Source: Halomonas sp. (lineage in GTDB: Bacteria; Pseudomonadota; Gammaproteobacteria; Pseudomonadales; Halomonadaceae). From it: a DNA stretch of 64,000 nucleotides. The notes beneath the pieces were generated by a model, which was not told where the DNA came from, did no database searches, and was given only the letters and a program-made list of their open reading frames with translations. Location: positions 1-64,000 of the forward strand of contig NZ_JAFWFN010000010.1 of NCBI RefSeq assembly GCF_017515565.1, in the 5' to 3' direction. Position 1 is the first letter of the stretch, and every line of letters begins with the position of its first letter. The position numbers and the translations under genes were made by a program. This document shows positions 40,741-48,506 of this stretch, piece by piece.

Positions 40741-41468
40741 CGTTGATGAAAAGCGAAGCGCAATACACCACTCACTTACCTGGTGGGCATCACTGGTCGC
40801 TGCGCCTACGCCGGGGCACCACGCTCACCTTGATGGCTCAAGAAGCTGACAGCAACGTGGGGATGCTCTGCTACAACCCCGAAAACCTGCTGGAACGCTT
40901 AAACCTACCTGACACCTTAAAGTGTCAGCACACCTTTAAACTTACCCAGGGCCACTGCCTTTACTCGGATATGGGACGTATTTTTGCCTCCATCACTCAT
41001 GATGATCTGGGCTGGCACGACAGCGTTGGCGGCAATTTGATGCCCCAGCACCTGCTTAAAAAAGGCTGGCAGCCGGTCAGCTACCAGCAGGCTCACAACG
41101 ACTGGACGCGCACCGGCTTCGATGCCTTTTTAGTAGAGCTTGCCAAGTACGGCCTGGGCCGCCGGGATATAGCCGCCAACCTGAATCTTTTCTCCCGGGT
41201 AGAGAGCGACGATGAGGGCCAACTGCGCTACGTGAGCAGCCATTGCCAACCGGGCAATAGCGTCACGCTGCGCTTTGAGATGGACACGCTGGTGCTGCTG
41301 CACACCTGCCCCCACCCCCTCGACCCCAGCGCCGACTACCCCCGTCGTGGTGTCGACATCGCCCTCGGTACTGCAGAGCCGCCCAGCGAAGATGACCCTT
41401 GCTACCGCTCGCGGCCCGAAAATGCCCGCGGCTTTGCCAACAATCGCCTTTACCACCTCGGCCTATAA
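40737..41468 (+). CDS. DUF1989 protein, UAAP1-like (putative carboxyguanidine deiminase subunit)
   Basis: First of two DUF1989 genes ('urea amidolyase-associated proteins'). In organisms studied, the pair forms a carboxyguanidine deiminase (CgdAB) that turns carboxyguanidine into allophanate with release of ammonia. It has 243 residues. The family core is HDSVGG (94-99), AKYGLGRRDIAANLNLF (136-152), and TCPHPLDP (190-197). Compared with its downstream partner it lacks the cysteines at the matching positions (HDSVGGN instead of [13 protein letters not shown] instead of HSCRDNW), so it probably does not bind metal in the same way. It overlaps the ATPase gene (ATGA). Confidence 0.85.
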   Translation: MTLMKSEAQYTTHLPGGHHWSLRLRRGTTLTLMAQEADSNVGMLCYNPENLLERLNLPDTLKCQHTFKLTQGHCLYSDMGRIFASITHDDLGWHDSVGGNLMPQHLLKKGWQPVSYQQAHNDWTRTGFDAFLVELAKYGLGRRDIAANLNLFSRVESDDEGQLRYVSSHCQPGNSVTLRFEMDTLVLLHTCPHPLDPSADYPRRGVDIALGTAEPPSEDDPCYRSRPENARGFANNRLYHLGL

Positions 41469-41483
41469 GGGGGAACGAACATC

Positions 41484-42122
41484 ATGATTATTGAAAGCAC
41501 CCTACGCCCCGAAAACGCCATAAGCCGCACGACGGTTAACGCGGGCGATCACTACATTGGCACCGTCAAGCGCGGCCAAACCCTGCGTATTCTCGATTTA
41601 GAGGGTAATCAAGCCGCCGACACGCTGTTTTTCAGCGCCGACGATACCGCCGAGCGCTACAGCGCCATGGACACCGTGCGCGAACAAGGCGCGGTTTACC
41701 TCACCGCAGGCACGCCGCTTATATCCAGCGAAGGCCGCACCATGCTGACGATTACCGCTGACACCTGCGGCCGCCACGATACCCTGGGCGGCGCTTGCGC
41801 CAGCGAAAGCAACACCGTGCGCTACGACCTGGAAAAACGCCACATGCACTCCTGCCGAGACAACTGGATGCAGGCAATTGCCAACTATCCAGAGTTTGGA
41901 CTTACCAAGCGCGATATCACCCACAACATCAACTTCTTTATGAACGTGCCGGTTACCGCCGACGGCGGGCTAACCTTTGCAGACGGTATTTCCGCACCAG
42001 GTAAATACGTTGAGATGGTCGCCGAGATGGATGTGATCGTGCTGGTCTCCAACTGCCCCCAGCTCAACAACCCCTGCAACGGCTACAACCCAACGCCTAT
42101 CGAGTTGTTGGTTTGGGAATAA
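41484..42122 (+). CDS. DUF1989 protein, UAAP2-like (putative carboxyguanidine deiminase subunit)
   Basis: Second DUF1989 gene and probable metal-binding partner of the one before it. It has 212 residues with a dense set of possible ligands: C95, H98, C105 ([11 protein letters not shown]), H120, H122, C124 (RHMHSC), and C191/C198 near the C-terminus. [10 protein letters not shown] near 41-50 and [13 protein letters not shown] mark the family. GGGGGAA lies upstream of the ATG. The stop is followed at once by the guanidine-II element, where the tight gene packing of the operon breaks. Deiminase activity is inferred from characterised homologues and context. Confidence 0.87.
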   Translation: MIIESTLRPENAISRTTVNAGDHYIGTVKRGQTLRILDLEGNQAADTLFFSADDTAERYSAMDTVREQGAVYLTAGTPLISSEGRTMLTITADTCGRHDTLGGACASESNTVRYDLEKRHMHSCRDNWMQAIANYPEFGLTKRDITHNINFFMNVPVTADGGLTFADGISAPGKYVEMVAEMDVIVLVSNCPQLNNPCNGYNPTPIELLVWE

Positions 42123-42132
42123 GTGATTCGCC

Positions 42133-42177
42133 CTAGGGACGACCCTAGCAGGCCAAGCAACCCGCGGGACGACCCGC
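42133..42177 (+). promoter_or_regulatory. Guanidine-II (mini-ykkC) riboswitch inside the operon
   Basis: Two tandem hairpins carry identical ACGA loops closed by GGG/CCC: CTAGGG-ACGA-CCCTAG (42133-42148) and GCGGG-ACGA-CCCGC (42164-42177), with a 15-base linker. Paired stem-loops with ACGR tetraloops are the whole definition of the guanidine-II class; each loop binds guanidinium and the loops kiss through their CG. It sits between the second DUF1989 gene and the carboxylase start at 42198. GCCT (42176-42179), which shares two bases with the second stem, is complementary to AGGC (42188-42191), the weak ribosome site. Folding of the second hairpin would therefore free that site, as expected of an ON switch. 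Confidence 0.88.
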
Positions 42178-42197
42178 CTTTGTTTGCAGGCAGTGCC

Positions 42198-45100
42198 ATG
42201 TCCATCAATAAAACGTTTAGCAAAGTACTGATTGCCAATCGCGGTGCCATCGCAGCGCGCATTTTACGCACCCTCAAAGCGTTAGGTGTAGGCAGCGTGG
42301 TGGTTTACGCCGACGCTGACCGGGACGCTCCCTACGTTCACCAGGCCGATGAGGCCTATTCCCTAGGCGAAGGCTCGGCAAGTGATACCTACCTTAATAT
42401 CGACAAGCTGATCGCGATTGCCAAACAAAGCGGTGCCCAAGCTGTGCACCCCGGCTACGGCTTTCTGTCAGAGAACACCCGCTTTATTGAAGCCTGCGAT
42501 GCTGCGGGCCTTACCTTTCTGGGCCCCACCGCCGATCAGATTGAACAGTTTGGCCTAAAACACCAGGCCCGCGCCCTGGCCGAAAACGCCGGTGTGCCAC
42601 TGGTGCCCGGTTCCAAACTTCTCGAAAGCGTTAAAGAAGCCCTCACCAGCGCCGAGCAGATTGGCTACCCGGTCATGCTCAAATCCACCGCCGGTGGTGG
42701 TGGTATCGGTATGCAGGTGTGCCAAACTGCCGCCGAGCTAGAGCGTGCCTTTGATTCGGTGAAAGGCTTAGGTGAGCGCAACTTCGGCGACGGCGGCGTG
42801 TTTCTTGAAGCCTATATCGCTCGCGCCCGCCACTTGGAAGTACAGCTGTTTGGCGACGGCCAAGGCAGCGTGGTCGCCCTCGGTGAGCGCGACTGCTCCA
42901 CTCAGCGCCGCCACCAAAAAGTGCTTGAAGAGTGCCCGGCCCCCAACCTGCCTGAATCCGGTCGCCAGGCGCTGCACGCCACGGCGGTTCAGCTGGGTAA
43001 AGCGGTCAACTACCGCAGCGCCGGAACCGTCGAGTTTATTTACGATGCCGAGCGGGAAGCGTTCTATTTTTTAGAGGTCAATACCCGCCTCCAGGTCGAG
43101 CACGGCGTCACCGAGATGGTATATGGCGTCGATATTGTTGAGTGGATGGTTCGCCTGGGTGCAGGCGAACTGCCCGCCCTTGAGACACTCACCAACGGCC
43201 TCACTCCCCGCGGCCATGCCGTACAAGCGCGCCTCTACGCCGAAGATCCCGCCCACGACTTCCGCCCCAGCGCAGGCTTGCTGACGGAGGTCGATTTCCC
43301 CAAGGCTGACGGCCTACGCATCGACCATGCCATTGAAGCCGGGCTGGAAATATCAGCGCTGTTTGACCCTATGCTCGCCAAAGTGATTGTTCACGCCGAC
43401 AGCCGTGGCGCGGCTATCGAACAGCTAGCAGATACCCTGGATAATGCTAGCGTTTATGGTATTACCACCAACCGCACTTGGCTTGCCCATGCGCTGCGCG
43501 CAGAGCGTTTTCGTGATGCCGACCTGGACACTCACTGGCTGACCACCCTGGAGTGGGCACCGCCCGCCATTGAGGTGATCGCCCCCGGCACAATGACGAC
43601 AATTCAAGACTACCCCGGCCGCCAGGGCCACTGGGATGTGGGCGTGCCGCCGTCCGGGCCCTTTGATGACTGGTCGTTTCGTCTTGGCAATCGCTTACTG
43701 GATAACCCCGCCGATGCCGCAGGGCTTGAAATCACCCTAACCGGCCCGACGCTGCGTTTTCACCGCGCCACGCAAATTGTACTGGCGGGTGCCGAGCTTC
43801 CTGCAACGCTGGATGGCGAAGTGGTGGCTTTTTGGCAGGTCATTGATATTCCTGCGGGCGCTACCCTTAGCCTGGGCAAGGCCGCTGCGGGTGCTCGCGC
43901 TTATCTATTAGTGCGTGGCGGCATTGAGTGCCCGCACTATTTAGGCTCGCGCAGCACCTTCACCCTGGGACAGTTTGGCGGCCATGGCGGCCGTGCGCTT
44001 AGAAGCGGCGATATGCTCGATTTACCCGCGCTTGCCGCCACCTACCAAGCGCAGTTGGATGAGGCGTTAATACCTACCTTTGGTCATCAAGCCAGCGGCA
44101 AAACCTGGCAAGTGGCCGTGCTTTACGGCCCCCACGGCGCGCCAGACTTTTTTACCAATGACGATATCGAGCGCTTTTTTGACCACAAATGGGAAGTCCA
44201 CTACAACTCCAGCCGCACCGGCGTTCGGCTGATTGGGCCGCGTCCCGAGTGGGCCCGGGCCGACGGCGGCGAGGCGGGACTGCACCCCTCCAACATTCAC
44301 GATAACGCCTATGCCTTCGGCACTATCGACTTTACCGGCGATATGCCGGTGATTCTTGGCCCCGACGGCCCTTCGCTAGGTGGTTTTGTCTGCCCGGCCA
44401 CCGTGGTGCGCGCTGAGCGCTGGAAGCTTGGTCAACTCGCCGCGGGCGATAAAGTGCGCTTTGTGCCGGTCAGCCTTGCTACAGCCCGCAGCCTGGAAGA
44501 GCGCCAGCTCGCTCAGTTGGAGTCCCTGACCGCGAACCCTGTTGAAGATATTCAGCCAGAACGCGACACCCCAATCCTGCGCGATGTAGCCGCCGAACAG
44601 GCCGGTGAGCGCATCGTTTACCGCCGCGCCGGGGATGATTTCCTGCTGATTGAGTTTGGTGCGATGGAGCTGGATATCGCGCTGCGCTTCCGCGTTCACG
44701 CCTGGATGCTATGGTTACAGGAACACTCGCTGCCCGGCCTACGGGAACTAACCCCCGGCATTCGCTCGCTGCAGGTTCACTACGAACCGCTGGAGCTTAG
44801 CCTTGATGCTTTGCTAGCGCACCTTCACAAAGCTGAGCAGGCGCTGGTCGATGTGGAGTCGCTGGAAGTTGAGTCGCGAGTGGTGCATCTACCGCTCTCC
44901 TGGGACGACCCCGCCTGCCACGAAGCGATCGATAAATACCAACGCAGCGTGCGTCCGGATGCGCCCTGGTGCCCGAGCAACCTCGACTTTATTCGCCGCA
45001 TCAACGCCCTGGCAAGCGAACAGCAAGTGCGCGATATCGTCTTTGATGCCCGCTACCTGGTCATGGGTCTGGGAGACGTTTATCTGGGCGCCCCAGTGGC

Positions 45101-45812
45101 CACACCGCTAGATCCGCGCCAGCGCTTGGTCACCACCAAATACAACCCGGCCCGCACCTGGACCGCGGAAAACTCCGTGGGCATCGGCGGTGCCTATCTA
45201 TGCGTTTACGGCATGGAAGGCCCCGGCGGCTATCAGTTTGTTGGTCGCACGCTGCAAATGTGGAACCGCTACCGCACCACCCAGCACTTCGAGAACCCTT
45301 GGCTGCTGCGCTTTTTTGATCAGCTGCGCTTTTATCAAGTCAGCCACGACGAGCTGGAGCAAATTCGCCGCGACTTTCCCCACGGTCGTTTCGAGCTGCC
45401 CACCGAAACAGCCCACTTTCGTCTGGCGGACTACCAAGCCGACATCGACAAAAACGCCGATGCCATCGAAACCTTCCGCACCAAGCGCGAAGCCGCCTTC
45501 CAGGCAGAGATGGCCGCTTGGCGAGCCAATGGCCAGTTCACCTTTGAGGATCAAGCACCTAATAGCGCGGAAATCGAAACCTTAGGCGACGATGAAATCG
45601 GTATCGAAAGCCCGGTAACCGGCAGCCTTTGGAAACTGCTGGTCAAAGAAGGCGAGCATGTTAGCGCTGGTCAGCCGGTGGCGCTGGTCGAATCCATGAA
45701 AATGGAGGTAGATGTAACCGCTCACTGCGCGGGTCGCGTTGCCAGGCTTCCGATTAGCGAAGGGGCGTCAATGGGGCCTGGGCAGCCGCTGGTGGTGCTC
45801 ACCAGTGAGTAA
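42198..45812 (+). CDS. Biotin-dependent guanidine carboxylase (annotated in databases as urea carboxylase)
   Basis: Single-chain carboxylase of 1204 residues. The biotin carboxylase part (about 1-455) has VLIANRGAIAARILRTLK, HPGYGFLSEN, a glycine-rich ATP loop (GGGGIGM) and EVNTRLQVEHGVTE. The carboxyltransferase part is of the KipA/KipI (AHS2 then AHS1) type (about 470-1080), including SVGIGGAYLCVYGMEGPGG around 993-1011. The biotinyl domain at the end has K1168 in ESMKMEVD. It hydrolyses ATP to carboxylate its substrate. The two guanidine riboswitches and the DUF1989 pair point to guanidine rather than urea. The ATG at 42198 is chosen; a GTG at 42123 would translate through the riboswitch. 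The ribosome site is weak (CAGG), which suits riboswitch control. Confidence 0.93.
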   Translation: MSINKTFSKVLIANRGAIAARILRTLKALGVGSVVVYADADRDAPYVHQADEAYSLGEGSASDTYLNIDKLIAIAKQSGAQAVHPGYGFLSENTRFIEACDAAGLTFLGPTADQIEQFGLKHQARALAENAGVPLVPGSKLLESVKEALTSAEQIGYPVMLKSTAGGGGIGMQVCQTAAELERAFDSVKGLGERNFGDGGVFLEAYIARARHLEVQLFGDGQGSVVALGERDCSTQRRHQKVLEECPAPNLPESGRQALHATAVQLGKAVNYRSAGTVEFIYDAEREAFYFLEVNTRLQVEHGVTEMVYGVDIVEWMVRLGAGELPALETLTNGLTPRGHAVQARLYAEDPAHDFRPSAGLLTEVDFPKADGLRIDHAIEAGLEISALFDPMLAKVIVHADSRGAAIEQLADTLDNASVYGITTNRTWLAHALRAERFRDADLDTHWLTTLEWAPPAIEVIAPGTMTTIQDYPGRQGHWDVGVPPSGPFDDWSFRLGNRLLDNPADAAGLEITLTGPTLRFHRATQIVLAGAELPATLDGEVVAFWQVIDIPAGATLSLGKAAAGARAYLLVRGGIECPHYLGSRSTFTLGQFGGHGGRALRSGDMLDLPALAATYQAQLDEALIPTFGHQASGKTWQVAVLYGPHGAPDFFTNDDIERFFDHKWEVHYNSSRTGVRLIGPRPEWARADGGEAGLHPSNIHDNAYAFGTIDFTGDMPVILGPDGPSLGGFVCPATVVRAERWKLGQLAAGDKVRFVPVSLATARSLEERQLAQLESLTANPVEDIQPERDTPILRDVAAEQAGERIVYRRAGDDFLLIEFGAMELDIALRFRVHAWMLWLQEHSLPGLRELTPGIRSLQVHYEPLELSLDALLAHLHKAEQALVDVESLEVESRVVHLPLSWDDPACHEAIDKYQRSVRPDAPWCPSNLDFIRRINALASEQQVRDIVFDARYLVMGLGDVYLGAPVATPLDPRQRLVTTKYNPARTWTAENSVGIGGAYLCVYGMEGPGGYQFVGRTLQMWNRYRTTQHFENPWLLRFFDQLRFYQVSHDELEQIRRDFPHGRFELPTETAHFRLADYQADIDKNADAIETFRTKREAAFQAEMAAWRANGQFTFEDQAPNSAEIETLGDDEIGIESPVTGSLWKLLVKEGEHVSAGQPVALVESMKMEVDVTAHCAGRVARLPISEGASMGPGQPLVVLTSE

Positions 45813-45882
45813 AGAACCGATAAGCCAGCTCACAGCGTATTTTTCATCTTCGGTCACGGTCGATAACGATAGGAATTAAGTC

Positions 45883-47706
45883 ATGACACCACCTTTACCA
45901 CTCGACATCAAAAGCCTTCATACCGCCTACCAGCAGGGTGAACTCACCCCTGCAGCATTAATCGACCAGCTACTCGCACAAGCTGAAAGTCACGGTAAAG
46001 AGCCTGCTTGGATTACCCGCCTGAGTCGCGAGCAGTTGGCGAGCTATTTGAAACGTCTGGAAGGCGAGACGCCGGAAACCCTGCCGCTTTATGGTATTCC
46101 ATTTGCGATGAAGGACAATATTGACCTCGCAGGGATACCCACCACCGCAGGCAGCCCGGCCTATGCTTACACGCCCACGGAAAATGCTTTTGTAGTGCAG
46201 CAGTTGATCGATGCGGGCGCGATTCCCATGGGTAAAACCAACCTGGATCAGTTCGCGACCGGGTTAGTAGGCGAGCGGGCACTGGAAGTGTATGGTACGC
46301 CTGCTAATGCTTTTGACCCGACGCTGGTGCCAGGCGGCTCCAGCAGCGGCTCTGCTGTGGTCACTGCGGCCGGCATGGTCAGCTTTGCGCTGGGCACCGA
46401 TACCGCCGGCTCAGGCCGCGTGCCCGCCTGCTTTCACAACTTGTACGGGGTTAAACCCAGCCTGGGGCTGCTTAGCACCCGGGGCGTGGTTCCCGCCTGC
46501 GCCACTTTGGATACCATCAGCCTATTTGCGCTTACCGCTGACGATGGTGCCAAAGTGCTAAATGTTACCGCTGCCTACGATGACCAATGTGCCTGGTCGC
46601 GCCAACATGATTTTGCGGTACATGGCAAACGCTACAGCAAAGCACCCGCCGCGTTTCGATTTGGGGTGCCATTAGAATCCCAGTGGCAAACCGACGCGGC
46701 CTATACCCAAGGCATGCAACAAGCGATTGCGGAGCTGGAAGCCTTGGGGGGTGAAAAGGTCGAGCTGGACTGTTCGCCATTACTGGCGGCAGCGCGTTTA
46801 CTTTATGAAGGCCCCTGGGTGGCCGAACGCTACCATGTGATTCGTGAGCTGATGGAGAGCAACCCGGATGCGGTACACCCGGTGACTTTTCAAATCACCC
46901 AGGGTGGCGCAACGCCCTTGGCGGTAGACGCCTTCGATGCGCGCTATAAACTCGCCGAGTATAAGCGCCAGTCCGACGCACTAATCAGTCAGGTAGATGT
47001 GATGCTCACGCCTACCACGGTCACGCATCCGAGCAAGGCCGAGGTAGCGGCGGATCCTATTGGCGTTAACTCCCGCCTAGGCACCTGGACCAACTTTATG
47101 AACCTGCTCGACTACAGCGCCCTGGCCGTACCGGTGGGCTTTAGCGAGCGCGAACTGCCGGTGGGCGTTACGCTATTCGGACCAGTATTTGCAGACTTAA
47201 CGCTGCTCTCCCTTGCCCGTGCCCTGGAAGCACGCCTGATGCTGCCGCTAGGCGCGACCGGCATTCCACACCCGCCGTTAGCGGAACTCCTCGCGCATGC
47301 ACTGGATGGCAGCATGGAGCTGGTGGTATGCGGTGCGCACTTAAAAGGCCTGCCGCTAAACCACCAGTTAACTCAGCGGGGCGGTGTATTGGTGAGCACC
47401 ACCCACAGCGCCCCGCGTTATAAGCTATTTGCCCTGGCAGGCGGGCCGCCCAAACGCCCGGCAATGCTACGTGATGAGAACGGTCAAGCCATTGAGGTAG
47501 AAGTGTGGCGTCTGCCTATCGAGACCCTGGGTAGCTTCTTGGCGGGCATACCCGCCCCGCTTGGCTTAGGCCAGGTAGAGCTTGCCGACGGCAGCTGGAA
47601 GTGCGGTTTTATCTGCACCGCAGGGGCGCTGAACGAAGGCGGTGAAGCTGCGGACATTACTGAGTTTGGCGGCTGGAGGGGGTGGCTGGCGAACCAATCT
47701 GAGTGA
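45883..47706 (+). CDS. atzF: Allophanate hydrolase
   Basis: Cleaves allophanate to ammonia and carbon dioxide, the final step of the pathway. It has 607 residues. The N-terminal amidase-signature domain carries the triad K77, S153 (GGSSSGS) and S177 (GTDTAGS). The C-terminal domain of about 150 residues is the one that removes N-carboxylate in AtzF-type enzymes (FICTAGALNEGGEAADITEFGGWR at the end). AGGAA lies eight bases before the ATG. It is the last gene of the guanidine operon, 70 bases after the carboxylase, and is followed by a terminator. Confidence 0.95.
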   Translation: MTPPLPLDIKSLHTAYQQGELTPAALIDQLLAQAESHGKEPAWITRLSREQLASYLKRLEGETPETLPLYGIPFAMKDNIDLAGIPTTAGSPAYAYTPTENAFVVQQLIDAGAIPMGKTNLDQFATGLVGERALEVYGTPANAFDPTLVPGGSSSGSAVVTAAGMVSFALGTDTAGSGRVPACFHNLYGVKPSLGLLSTRGVVPACATLDTISLFALTADDGAKVLNVTAAYDDQCAWSRQHDFAVHGKRYSKAPAAFRFGVPLESQWQTDAAYTQGMQQAIAELEALGGEKVELDCSPLLAAARLLYEGPWVAERYHVIRELMESNPDAVHPVTFQITQGGATPLAVDAFDARYKLAEYKRQSDALISQVDVMLTPTTVTHPSKAEVAADPIGVNSRLGTWTNFMNLLDYSALAVPVGFSERELPVGVTLFGPVFADLTLLSLARALEARLMLPLGATGIPHPPLAELLAHALDGSMELVVCGAHLKGLPLNHQLTQRGGVLVSTTHSAPRYKLFALAGGPPKRPAMLRDENGQAIEVEVWRLPIETLGSFLAGIPAPLGLGQVELADGSWKCGFICTAGALNEGGEAADITEFGGWRGWLANQSE

Positions 47707-47715
47707 TGTTAAGAG

Positions 47716-47754
47716 AGGCCCAGATGCATGAGAGACATTGCGGATGGGCCTTTT
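47716..47754 (+). terminator. Terminator of the guanidine operon
   Basis: Arms AGGCCCA / TGGGCCT enclose an inner imperfect stem and are followed by TTTT. It lies 10 bases past the allophanate hydrolase stop. An A-run follows on the plus strand. Confidence 0.75.
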
Positions 47755-47801
47755 AAAAAAAACAGATGGTTAGGCTGCGTTTGACGACGGAAATTTGATG
47801 C

Positions 47802-48188
47802 TTATATTTTTCTAATCGGGCCTGGATATTGAGCCACCAGCTCATCCGCAGTAAGCAATAAAAACCCCTCAGCTTCTGCCTGGGCCACCAAAATTCGATC
47901 AAAGGGATCTTTGTGAATACTAGGTAAATGAGCAACGTTAAGTGTATGCAGTGAACTGATAGGGAGCTCTAAATAGCCATTATCCATCAACCCTCTTCGC
48001 AACAAGTGAGGATCCACGTGAAAATCATGGCGTTGCAGGCTGTTTTTGATCACCACCTCCCAGATGCTGGCAGCGCTAAAATAGAGTCTGTTGTTATCAT
48101 CGTTAATCAAAGATAACGCTTCAGCAGATAACTTCTCTGGCTCTAACGCCGCCCAGAGCAAAATATGTGTGTCCAGAAGCAGATTCAC
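47802..48188 (-). CDS. PIN-domain toxin (VapC family)
   Basis: Probable ribonuclease toxin of a type II toxin-antitoxin pair. It has 128 residues from a GTG at 48188. The PIN-domain acidic residues are D6 (NLLLDTHILLWA), E44 (SIWEVVIK), D97 (DPFDRIL) and D115 (TADE). The GTG is preferred because GGAGG lies five bases upstream and the protein then opens with the usual MNLLLDTH; an ATG four codons earlier overlaps the antitoxin stop. The RNA target cannot be predicted. Base composition looks more A/T-rich than its neighbours, in keeping with a mobile module. Confidence 0.9.
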   Translation of the reverse strand: MNLLLDTHILLWAALEPEKLSAEALSLINDDNNRLYFSAASIWEVVIKNSLQRHDFHVDPHLLRRGLMDNGYLELPISSLHTLNVAHLPSIHKDPFDRILVAQAEAEGFLLLTADELVAQYPGPIRKI

Positions 48189-48189
48189 G

Positions 48190-48429
48190 TCAGCCTCCAA
48201 ACATCTCGGCTATTTCTTTCTGCCCCATCCGATCAAAGTCATCAGGTACTTTAAACTGGCCTGCCAGGAAACCTAGTCGCTTCTGCTGACCAGGTGCAGG
48301 GCTGTCAATGGCCGTCACACGTGCCATCGGTTTACCTGCTTTGGCAATGATAAACCCCTCCCCCTCGGCAGCCCTTGCGACCAACTGCGACAAGCGCGTT
48401 TTAGCTTCATGAATATTGATAGCTTCCAT
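48190..48429 (-). CDS. Phd/YefM-family antitoxin
   Basis: A 79-residue partner of the PIN toxin. The N-terminal Phd/YefM DNA-binding fold is clear (INIHEAKTRLSQLVARAAEG, then IAKAGKPMARVTAI). The C-terminal 35 residues (FKVPDDFDRMGQKEIAEMFGG region) would wrap and block the toxin. Such antitoxins repress their own operon together with the toxin. The stop is two bases before the toxin GTG. The upstream gap to 48507 is short and should hold the promoter and operator. Confidence 0.9.
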   Translation of the reverse strand: MEAINIHEAKTRLSQLVARAAEGEGFIIAKAGKPMARVTAIDSPAPGQQKRLGFLAGQFKVPDDFDRMGQKEIAEMFGG

Positions 48430-48506
48430 CTGCCCTCCTAAAACACAACCTAGTTTACTGAGCTTAGTTTAGCCTAGATACACCTTTATTCAACTTGCCT
48501 TCCTTT

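Noticed and set aside
42123-42197. GTG-started 25-residue extension of the carboxylase directly after the DUF1989 stop
   Set aside because: It would translate through the two guanidine-II hairpins, has no family similarity, and the encoded residues simply mirror the repeated hairpin sequence. The ATG at 42198 gives the usual biotin-carboxylase N-terminus.
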